This document shows positions 39,801 to 51,800 of a stretch of 64,000 nt of DNA, piece after piece. The DNA lies in the NCBI GenBank assembly GCA_947175665.1, contig CAMWNR010000001.1, positions 1 to 64,000 on the forward strand, given 5' to 3'. Within the stretch, counting starts at the first letter, position 1, and each line of letters begins with the position of its first letter. The position numbers and the translations under genes are program-made. Origin of the DNA: an uncultured Porphyromonadaceae bacterium. GTDB taxonomy: Bacteria > Bacteroidota > Bacteroidia > Bacteroidales > Muribaculaceae. The notes below the pieces were generated by a model that was not told where the DNA came from, made no database searches, and was given only the letters and a program-made list of their open reading frames with translations.

Positions 39801-42800
39801 TACGTCAAGACTATCCTCCACACCGAAACGGATGATACGCACCGGAATACCCATGTCTTTATGCAGGTTGCCCTGTCGCATGGCACGTCCGTTGCGCTGT
39901 GTGTAGTCCATCGGGCGGTTAGGTGCGTCCACATGGATGAGGGTATGCAGGCGTTCTTGGATGTTTACGCCGGTACCGAGGGTAAATGTTGAGCCGAGGA
40001 TAACACGGATTTCTCCGGCATTGACCTTGTCAAAGATGTCAAGTTTCTTCTTGACTGTCATACCCGATTTGATCACAACAATCTGCTCGGCAGGAACACC
40101 CTCGGCGATGAGTTTGTTACGGATTTCCTCGTAGAGATTAAAACCGCTTCTCTTGTTTTGGTAATTGTCGGAGAATATCGCGAGGGTACCTTTATACTTG
40201 GCACTCTCTTTAAGGGAACGTAGAATCTCGCGCACTGTCGCATTGGTTTTGCTGTTGGGATCATCCTCTGCATCTGAAATGACAAGGCGTGCATCAACGG
40301 CGGCCGCTTTTGCAATACCATACATCGTAAGGGGAATATGGGAGTTCTCTTTCTTTTCCTTACCTGTCATATTTTCATATCGCTCCATTTCGGCTTTCAC
40401 ATACTTCATCACACTGCGCAGGGCGCGTGTCTGAGGAAGATAAATGTCGGTAGGCTTGCCTCCCTCCATTTCAGGAATTTTGTCGCTCACTCCGCCTGCC
40501 TCACTTGTGAGGACGGTATCTGCGACACCGCTCCATATCCTCACAAGTTCGGGTAGATTCACATATCCGGCGAAGCGACTCACCTCTGCAAATTTGCCGT
40601 TGGTCTTGAACTCAACCATTTGAGCGAGGTTGCCGAAGTTGCGCACAAAGTCATCAAAGTAGAAGATATCGTAGGCTTTCATTTGGTCGGCCGGCATAAG
40701 GTAGCGCATGAACGTCCAAATCTCGGCGGCTGTGTTGGAGATAGGTGTACCTGTCGCAAACACTACGTTACGTCCGTGGTTGCGTTCCATTACTGCCTGC
40801 GTTTTGAGATACACACCCTGCGACTTCTTGCTGAATGAGGGGTCAACACCCTTTACTCCGCGTTGCATGGCGGTGGCAAAGCCGAGGTGCTTGTATTCGT
40901 GAGCCTCATCTACAAGGATTGCATCGATGCCCATATCATCAAAGTTCTCAACATCGTCCACCTCGCGGTCAAGCATCTCCATAGCGCGGACTTCGGCGTT
41001 CTGACGTGTGGTTGCCTCTTTCTTTTCATCGCGCTTTTTCTTCTTCCCCTCTATGGCTTCGGTAAGTTCTGCAAGGCGGTCACGCTGTTCCTCAAGTTCT
41101 TTTTTGGCCTGGCGAACAATCATACTGCGTCCGTCATCATCGGCTTCGCGCATGGCTTCAAGAACTTTCATCTTTTCCTCGATGATGTCCTGTGTATATG
41201 CCATCTCACGCTCCGGGCTATCGGGGATACGTTCAAATACTGACTGGGGTACAACTATCATATCCCAGTCGTTATACTTGATTTTCGCATAGAAATTCTT
41301 GCGACCCTCGGCTGTACGGTCTGCTTCCTCAATAGTCAGCACCTTTGCATTGGGGTATATCTCCATTGCACTCTCTACAAACTGACCGACTGTTGCGTTC
41401 TGCACAACAATCATAGGCTTTCGCGCAGTACCGAGACGACGCATTTCCATTGCAGTAGTGATAAGGGTATAGGTCTTGCCGGTTCCGACCTCATGCGCAA
41501 GCAGGATAGGTTCGGTTGTGCCTCTCACTACCGCTCTCCCTTGATGCGGACGCAGGGCAAACGGCTTGCCGTGCAATTCTGTTACTTGGCCTCCGAAATG
41601 TTGCGGAACAAATTCATCCGGAATCGACATCGGAACATAGTTGTTGAACTGCTCATTATAAGTTTCCTCGATACGTGCCGACATTTCTGCGTCTGCGTGC
41701 ATACGCTCACGCGCCCAGTCCTTGAACTCTGAGCGTATTTCATCAATCTTGGTACTGCACTCTGCGGTGGCCGCCTTATCGGTAATGGTCTCGGTTGTGC
41801 CGTCCCAGTTTTTAACCTGCTTGCTGACGGTTATCTGCTTGTTGGTTATGGCCGCCTCAATCAGTTCATGCCCCATAATGGTTTTATCGCACATCTTACT
41901 CGATACAGCCATAGCGCGGTTCTTCTCGTTGAACGTACTCCACGGAGTTTTCATAAACCATGTGCCACCTACATTTGTCAGTTTCACACGGATACCTGTT
42001 TTGTCATAGACAAAATCTTCGTAGAGTTTAGGCTCAATCCATGAAGAGCCGAGGGCAAACTCAATGAGGTGTGCCGGAATTGTCATAGGGATTACCTTTT
42101 CAAGAGCCGCGATATTTGCATCATATCTACCGTCCTCATTGTTCTCCTGCGCAATATGGAGTTTGTCACGAACATTGCCCGAAAGATAGCGGTACGAGAC
42201 CTCCATCGCTCCTGTTGAGGGGTTCTCATAGCCGAGACCACTCTTCACAATCTCCTGCTTGACCTCTTCGGCAGATTTGCCGAGGGCATCACTGATATAA
42301 TCTACATCAATACCTCCGCTCTTATAAAGACTTGCCAGAATGCCGTCTTTGATAGTAGTAGGGTGTGGTTCTTTCTCGGTCTCAATCACACGGCGGTTGA
42401 ATATATCAGTTTTGCCCACCTTGACAACCTTGTTGCCTTTCTTATCACCACGCTCTGAATAGGTTTCAAGAGCCATGATGCTTGAAAAGTCAACATCATT
42501 GCGGAGGAAAGATATAGCAGGGTTCTTGTGGAGGTTGCCATATTTCTTTGTGAATGTGTCAAACGCGCGGTTCAATTCTTTCAACAGCGGCTCCAGTCCT
42601 GCGTTATCCTCTTTGGTTGATTGATATTCCAACACATCTGACAACGCTTTCTTTATGGCAGTGTAATCCTCAAAGCACTGTGCCTTTGTATGACCCTTGA
42701 CCTTTTTATCCTGAAACATCCGCAATCGCTCATTATCGGTCCTCTGAGGTTTCCCTTTTGCAGCCTGAGGTGACATTATAGCAACGGCTTCGCCCATACG

Positions 42801-45800
42801 AGCCATACAGAGTTCCCCTTGCGAATTTAGTACCATGCTACCTTCCTTTACACCCTCGCCGAGTTTCTCATTGATGCGCGTAACCTCTTCCTCAACACTC
42901 GTAGATGGTGCTTCCTCTTTCATGTCGGCAAAGCGGGCTGCCCATTCGCTCAACATCTGCTCCTGCGGTTTGTTGGCGGATGGGAACAATGCGCGACTGG
43001 TAGGGAAACGTGTCTCGCCACGTTCAAAGTTAAACAGCATTTCTCCTGCCATATTCTCCGGGTGCTCGGCAAAATACTTGTTGTAGGTCATGCTGTACGG
43101 CTTAATAATTGGTATTTTCTGCCCTTTGACGTTACGGGTCTCCCCGGTGTCGTAGTCAACTACACGAACACCTATCACGTCTGCAACGTCTATGGCATTC
43201 GCAGACGGCTTACCATTGACGCGCTTGCGCACAACGATAATGTCCGAGGTTGCCCCGGTTCCTCCGAATGTTTTGTTGTGCATACGGAAAGCACCAATCA
43301 CATCGGCATTACCCTCGTTGGTTATCCAACAGCGCAGTTCTTTGGAATTATCCATTGTACCGCTTGATGTGATAAAGATCCCGAGACCTCCCTCACGGAG
43401 TTTGCGGATATTCTTGGCGATGCAGAAATCATGAATGTTGCGGAATTTCTTGGAGATATCTTTATCCCCGGTATCATCCATAACGTGCAAGCCGGTTACG
43501 AAAGGAACATTGGTAATAGCAAGGTCAACGCTGTTGTTACGGACTTTTGTCCTCTCAAACCCTTGTATGTCAACCTTTGCATCGGGATAGAGCAGAGAAA
43601 GGATGCCTCCTGTCGTGCTATCAATCTCAATCGCATGAATATTACTGCGGTCGCTGATGTCGATAGGCATAAGTCCGAGAATGTTGCCGATACCTGCTGA
43701 CCCCTCAAGCACGTTGCCGCCCTTGAAGCCCAATGCCCTCGCAACATCCCACAAAGCATTAATGACAGGAGCAGGTGTATAATATGCGCTGTTACGGCTC
43801 ATCACTGCATCGTTATAGCCGTCTTCGCCTAACAACTCACGCAGACGCTTGGATGTGGGATTGTAGCCGTTATCATTGAAAGCCTTACCAAGACCTCCCC
43901 AACCGCTGAATTTGCGGAGTATCACCATTTGTTCGGGTGTAGCGGTTTCTCCGGCATCAAGTAGTCGCTTGGCAAGTTCAATTGCTTCAATGTTAGCCTT
44001 GATACGTGCATCTTCACCTTTGGGTGCATAGTCCACACCACGCTCCGCATGGTTGTTGCGGACATTCTTGCGCTCGGCTTCGGGTAGGGGTTCTAACTGC
44101 TTTTTAGACTGTTCAGATACTCCTGTGCCTCTTGTGGCGTTAGACTGAGGATTGTTGTTATCACGTCCAACCATTCCTCCTCCGTCAGTTGGCTTAACTT
44201 CATTCCGCTGGCTCTCTCCCAACGGTTCATTCGGTTGAGGTTCGTGTCCTCTTTCTCGCTCGGCAGTGCCGGAGCGAGGTTGTACGTCAGTTTTCTTTTC
44301 ATCGCTTATAGGTTCATCAAACAGGCCGCTGAAAAGGTCACCGACCTGCTGTTCGGGTTTTATTTGCTTCTTAGAATCTTTCTTTGTAACTTTGCCTCCA
44401 GAAGACAAACCCTGCGAAGTATCGCCAACTACATTGTTCTCTGACAATGTGAGGATACGGCCACCCTCTCGCTCGGCTTGTCTCTTTTTTTGTTCCAATT
44501 GTCGCCCATTTAGATAATGCCAATTCACTATCTCAAGGTAATCTTTTGTGGGATTGACCTCTAAAATAACAGATGAATTCTTATCAGCCAAATGTACGAG
44601 AATCCAGTTATACGGGCGTCCCTTTTTCTGATTCTGTCCATAAAGATGTGGATTATAAAGCACCTCATTAAGAATTCTACGGCTATCATCGGCTGTTAAA
44701 TCCTTGTGAGTGTCTCTATTCTTCTCAAAGATATTCTTCTTAATTATGGCCAGACGACCTTCTGCTCCTATTGCAGTGGAAACTACATCCGGCAATTTCG
44801 GCAAAGCCACATTCCTTGCCGGATTCATGAAATCCTCATCAGTAATCTCTCCAACTGACTTTACCTCTTCCAAAATCAGTTTTCCGTTACCATCAACAGG
44901 GTTCCCCTGATTATCCACCCTGCGTTGTTTGGCTCTTTCCGCATGAGCCTCGGTCGCAACGCGCTTTGCCTCTCCGAAAATTCCGTCAGCAGGCTTTATG
45001 CGCTCCCAGTCGCCAACTTCAGAAATCCAGTTAGTGCCGAAACTATCCAATATGGGATTACCATACTCATCAAAATCTTTGATAACTTGCTTCTCCCACT
45101 TGCCGGTGCCGTTACGGTCCCATAACACTTCATCACCACGCCTGTATCCGTTATGAGTTTCTTCGGCCTTGGCTTTTGCGGCTTCCTCGGCTACAACTTT
45201 CGCCATACGCTCATCCACTACGTCTGCGATAAGACCGCGCTGTCCGTAATCAAACCACGCCTTTACAGTAGCAGGATGCTCGTTCATCATTTCAGTCATA
45301 CGCTCTGAAATCCACTTATCAATGTACTCACCGATAACCAGTTCTCTCACGTCCGCCGGATTATCAGCGTGATATGTGTTCAGAAGATTTTCATCTTGGC
45401 TTGCATCCACCATGATAGCATCAACGCCTTTCCAAATGGCTTCGGAGTTTTCATCCAGCCACTTACTGACCGCTTCGGTATCTTTTGCGTCCGGCCACGC
45501 TTTTTCAGTCTTGGGTACTTCATGCTTCTTAGGCTGTCCCCATTTTGCGGCTCTCTGAATTTCACCAAGCATCTTGCCATAGGTCACATCAGTAGGGAGG
45601 AAATGGTTGTGACTGTCCCCGAAGCGGAACATGATACGGTCAACCTCGTAGTTGTCTCCCTCCCATGCGCCTCCTCTTCGGTTTGGCTCGACTCCACGCT
45701 CGTGAGTGGGGGAGAGTCCTATGCTGATATGCAGATTGCGCCCATCGGGATATGGCAGGTCCACTGTGATGTCTCCACCTACCTGTGTGATATTGGCTCT

Positions 45801-48800
45801 CACTGCCGTGTCGTTCTTGCCACGGCTCTTCTGCATCTGCTCCGTGGTCTTGCCTGCTACTTTGTCTATCTCTATGCCGAGGTCATCGACCAACTGTTTT
45901 GCAAGTTTCACAGCATCCTTCACCGCCTTCTTCTCCGCGCTCCTCCGAAGTCCATACACCTCATGCTCCGGCGAGTCAAGGTCTGCCTCATAGTAGCCGA
46001 GTAGGGCAAGTTGGTCGTTGATCTGATCTATGGTATCGTCTATTTCGTCTGAGACTTGGTTGAGTTCCCTTTCATCTTCTGAAGTTTCTGCGAGACTTTC
46101 TGCTTTGCCTGCAATAGTGTCTGCTTTTTCTCCAATAGCCTCTGTATCTGCTTCTCTCTGTTTATCATCTTTTTTCCGTTTCTCATTTCGTTCTGTAATC
46201 AGTTCTTTCTCTGCCTGCTCTGCGGCTTTTCTCGCTTTGCGCTCTGCCACACGCATTGCGGCATCGCGGATAGCGTCCGGTGATGGCTTGTCGAAATTCT
46301 CAATGTCGAAGCGATCAACCTCAGCAGTTTCCGTGTATCCCTCTCCACCATATCCGGGGACACGCTTTGCGCCCTCATACCATGATTTGATGAACGGCTT
46401 GACCTTTGAGCCGAGGCGCCCCACAACGCCCTTGGCAAAGTCGGGGAACGAGGTGATGCCGTTGTCAAGGAAGTTGAAAGCATAGTCTACACCGAGAGAG
46501 AACACCTTTCGCTTCTGCGCATGCGTGAGTTCATCCGGGTCACGGAAATAGGTGTCGGTGCTTCCCTCGTCATCTCCGATGCCCAACAGTTCGCGCAACT
46601 CGGCCTCCTGCGCTTTCATTTCGTCAGTCACCTTGAACTTACCTTTGGACGCAGGCTTATCCTCTGAGGTGGTCGCAGGCTTCTGGTCTGAGTTCGGTAC
46701 AGCAGTCTCTTTTTGTTCAAGGCCGGTGTCTTTAACCCCGGTTATATCCTCAACAGTGACTCTGTTGGCAGGCTTAGGCGCAGTCTTCTCGACAGATTTA
46801 ACCGCATGCTTAATATCCTCACGGCTCAACGGCTGTGCATCCGCTACGGCTTCATCGTTGCCTATCATTTCGCCGAGTTTGCGTGCGGCTTCCTCGCTTC
46901 TCATCATATAACCGCCCTGCTTGCGGTCAAACCAACCGCGTGAGGTTTTCTTCCCCTCGGTGAGTTGACCTCGCACAAAGGTGTTTAATGCGGCCTTTTC
47001 CTCTACCGTCAGTTCGCGGTTAAACTTGACAAGCCATACATCGCTTGTCTTGTGCTTGCCCTCATATTTGGTAGGAGTGATGGTGAAGGCTTCGGCTGTG
47101 TCGTGTTTGTCCGACTTGCCTAAAATCTCACGCTCCATCTTCTCTATGTTGGCCAACACTTCGGGAGATTGGTTATCGGGAAGTTGGTCTATCTGCCTAA
47201 ATACCGAAAGGTCGCTGTTGCACTGAGGGCAGACAACATCATGGCTATGATAGTTAGGTATGCCTGCCTTGCCACATACGGGGCAAACAGTTTTCAAACC
47301 GGCATACTCCGAGAATGGCTTAATCTTACGCTTTGCCGACCCTGTCCACTTCTCGAAATCCTCTACATTGCTCTCGGTAATTTCAAGCCGGCGCCCTTTC
47401 TCCCATCCATCCTCATAATTGGAAAGATAGGCATCAAACGCCTCATCCTTATCATTAAAGCCGAGCATCACCTTATGCTCATCAAATGTACCGTCAGGGT
47501 TGAATTGGTCTACAACAAATACCTTTCGCCCGTTCCAGCCGTCAATATCCGAAGAAATAAATACATCAAGCGGATCTCCATCAGCACTCTGAGTGCCTTT
47601 GATGTAACCGTAGGAGTTGGCCATGGTGGTACTCCACGCCTTACCATTTGCATCAACGCCTTTGCGTGTGCTTCCGGCAGGGTTCTCAATCGTAATATCA
47701 AAACTCCCGACCTGTACATGCCCCTTCTTATAATTTCCTGCTCGCTTCTGAGCCTCAGTAGGGGAGAGGTTGACATCTTTCTCCGCCTCAGCAATCCGCT
47801 CGCTAAGCGAACTTTCCGCTCCATTCCCTTGTTTATTCCCCGACAAAGCATTATCTTTGTCATTAGAAACTTGTGTAGAAGAGTGCATGCTGGCTGAATC
47901 ATGTGTGCCGTTTTGTTCTGATTCAGGCGATTCTTCAGCAACTTCGGCAGGTTGCTTGGGCGTAGTATGGCGGTCATACACAATCTCTCTATTTCTACCG
48001 TAGGACATTTTAAATGCTCCTGCGGTATTTATTGTATAGTAGGATCCGTCATTGGCGAGTTCTACCATAAGTGTGTTGTTGTGCGAATCCGTCAGTTGGA
48101 GCATGTAGGTCTGTTTACCATCTCGCACTATGCCTTTTCGGATAGTATTATAATTGCTCGCGACAGTCTCAATAAACTCAAGCACAGATTTATAACCGAG
48201 TCCTCTGATTTGTTCGCCATGTCTCGCCTCTATATGGACCAGTCCGTATCCATCCTTTGTTGCTTTGTTGGTGATAAGACCCTCGCTTAAAAGTATGGGC
48301 GCACTTTCCAATCCATCAATATCATGGATTGAACCAAATTCAAGTTCTCCATTTGAAGTTAGGACGAACTGCCTTCCATTTTCGTCTACTTCATCAGAGA
48401 GCAGATATGTCAAATCTTCTTCGGCCTCCGCCAAATCACCGGCGCGTTGGCTATCTCCTCCGGCATTTCCGGCAATTCTTCCTCCGCTCGCACTCGCTTC
48501 ACTGCGTTCGCCAGCATATTCAACTTGTTCCACTCCCTCGCTTCCTCCACGCTCTTGTAACCCGGCGGCACGCTGCTTCCTTGCTGCGATGGCTGCATCG
48601 ACAAGTTGCTGTTTCTCTTTTGCAGTTCCATTATTAAAATTTGAATTTACGTTTGTCAGTATTTCTTCTTTTGTCGCTATCTTCCCTGTAAACAAATCCA
48701 TCTGACCGCTTGCTGACTGGGAAGCCTCGTTATTGTATGTAGCAAGCACCTTGCGCAGGTCGCTTGGCTTACCGCTGTTAAGCAGGTCGGCAAGCAGAAG

Positions 48801-51800
48801 AGTTGTAGCATCGGTTACCCGGCTGTCTCCATACTCATCATCAAATAATCCCTGCATACGTCCGAAAGGAGACACTGGCATCCCCTCTGTGTAAACATCT
48901 GGCATTGCAGTTTTGGCACGGGTAACGAGGTCAACCGCTCTTGAGAGTTCTTCGCTTACATCGTATCCGTTACGAGCGAGTGTTCGGTTGTTGGCAATCT
49001 CGTTCAATCCCATTACTATGGATTGGCGCAGTGTCGGCATGGATATAATCTGACGCACTGCATCGGGCGAGGTTTGGAACACCTTACCGATGAGTGTATT
49101 TTCAATCAATTCCTTTCCTGCGGCCGATAAGGCCGTGCCAGTCCGCATTTCGGGCATTTGCTTGTCATTGATTACACCTGTCTGCATAAGTGCGCCCAGT
49201 GCGTGCGCCACCGCTTTCTCATCGGCATAATAATCAGCGAGGCGGTCATAACGGTTAATGTCGTTGACAATGTTGTTGAATACATTGTCGGGTACAATCT
49301 TGCCGAGTTTTACGGCGGCTTCGGGCTTGGACTGCGATTTCATTTCTTGCGCATTGAAGCGAGAGAATGTAGTTGCATCATAGGGGAGTGCCTCATCCGG
49401 CACAAAAACAAGGCGCGGATTATTCATTCCTGCAACTTGCTCCGAGGTAAAGCCGTATTTCTGACCGAACTCGCGGAGGTAATCAACATAAGCCTTGTCA
49501 GTGCCTTGCCGTGCGGCGAGGTCTCCCGACATCGTGCGGTTGTTACCCGACAACACAACTCCGTCTTGGCTGACTATTACTGGAGTCTGCAATGCGCGGT
49601 TATCGTATGCATCTGCCATTTGCTCAACAATACGCTGTGCATCCTTGTCGCGGAGATAGTCGCGGTCATTCACGCTCTGTCCGTTCTCATCAATCGGGAA
49701 ACCCTCGGTCGGCTCGTATGCGTTATTGACATCGTGGCTTGCAGAGGCGGCTCCTGCTTCAGTAAGGACATAGCGACCACGGATAGAAGAGCCGTCCGGC
49801 AGTGTGATTGCATCGGGGTTGCCCTCAATCTTGTTGGCAGTATCCCATTTCTCTTTGATTTTGGGATTGACAGCATGAACACCGACACGTTCCTGCTCGG
49901 CTTGCTTTTCGGCCTTGATGCGCTGTTGCTCTTCAAATTGTGCTACGGCTGCATCATGCGCTTCTGCGTCTCGCTGACGGCGTGCCTCTTCTTGCTGACG
50001 GCGCAATTCGGCAGTGCGGTTGGTATAGACGCTGAGGATGTTACTCCACGCTTGCGCCTCTGCCTGCGCGTCAGCGAGTGCCTGTTGATACTCGGTCTGC
50101 GCCTTAGCGTTAGCCTCTTTCACGCGCTTCTGTTCGGCTCGCATGGCCATCGGACCGGCTTTGCCTGCGAGTTTAGGCTTGGCAGGTGTCGGCGGCTTCT
50201 TGTTGAGTGCCTCAAATTTCTTGTTGGCATCCTCAATCATCTGTTGTGCGATGGGTAGCGCGTTAGTCTCGCCATCCATGGCCTCAACAAGTCCATCCCA
50301 TGCTGTTTCCGGGTCAACTGCAGTGAAGCGCGGCTCCTGCGTTTCCTCATCAACGGGGATACGCGAGAGTGCTGTCTGCTGTACGTTTTCTACAGGATTT
50401 ACGGAATTGGGAACACTTTCCGTGACTAATTCACGATTTTCCGTAGCATTTTCAGCAATATTGGGAACACTTTCGGCATTCAACGCCTTAGTAAGTTCTT
50501 CATTCACCTGAATATAATGGCGTACAGCCTCACGCTGATCCTCCGTGAGTTCAGGATCGTTGAGAAGTTCCCGGGGATTATCATTGAGATGAAAGCGGTA
50601 ATACTCTGCCTCAGCCCCGAAGGCATCTTCAAATATCTCCTCCGCTTCATGCATACGTTCCACAATATCACTTCCCCCCTCTTCCGTCAGCGCATTATCC
50701 GCTTGCGATGGGGTAGCATCCTCTTGCGTATATGATTCAGTTGCACCACTTCTCTCTGATTGCACATACTCTTCAACCACATCACGCTCCGATTTCGCAA
50801 ACGGACTGAAAAGATGCTCCGGATCTGTAATAACCTGTGCCGGCTCAACCTCTGCACCCGCCTCCGCTCCATTTTGGGAATCGTAAAAAGTCTTACCGTA
50901 ATACTCTACATCAATACGATCTCTAAGACCACGCCTCCCCATATCTGCCCGGATTACGTCAAATAATGCCGCACGCTGAAATTCATTCAGACCTCTTGCA
51001 GCATTAACCAGAGGATCATTTGCCGATGCACCAAACTTATCTTCGTTCCGTATTGCCCACGCCAGATTTTGTGCAGTCTTTATTACCTCATCATTACTAC
51101 CCTCATTAAGAGTGTTGACAATATTACTCCATAAGTCGCGTGTATCTACATTACTGTCAAATAATTCATCATAATTGGCTATCTTCTGATTACGTTCTTC
51201 CTCCGCAACTTTAAGATACAAATTAAGTTTACCACGTCTTACACCGCGATTCACCTGTCTTACCGCACCACCGGTACAATACTCAGCAGCCAATATTCCA
51301 ACCACCAACTCAAGATTCTTCTCAGGGTCAAGAAAATCTTTAAGAGTGGGATCCATCTCGGATGCTCCTCCAATTTCTCCGGTGATAAGTTTAATTGCCT
51401 CTGCACCCTTGATCTTAACCAATGCATCAATGGGGTCATTAAACGGATTATTCTTTACAGCAGTTGTAAGTGCCTCTTTAACCTTTGGCACCTTTTCGAG
51501 TAGTCGACCTCCAAAGCCTGTATGGGTCAAGAACAGCATATCGGAAAGCACACTGTTTGTAAATGTCTTGCCGTATGCCTGACCTGCCGACTCACCCTTG
51601 TCAACTATCACATTTCCATTGTTATCCTCAGTAAGAGAGACTTGCCGGCGTTCTGCCTCATTAAGGTTCTTAGCCAACTGTGTAGTGGCCGATAATGTTG
51701 CGGCTTCCCCCAAAAGTGCGCCACCTGCCTTTCCCAAAATCTTTAACTTAGACAAAAGATTTGGAGAAGTTCTCAATAAAGCACGAAAACCGGTTACGCC

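Noticed and set aside
47169-47897. 242-aa + strand ORF antisense to the InPase-like region
   Set aside because: Same reasoning; shadow ORF.
49158-50258. 366-aa + strand ORF antisense to the giant gene
   Set aside because: Lies fully opposite a recognizable domain-bearing ORF; composition is a mirror of the coding strand; no family-like motifs.
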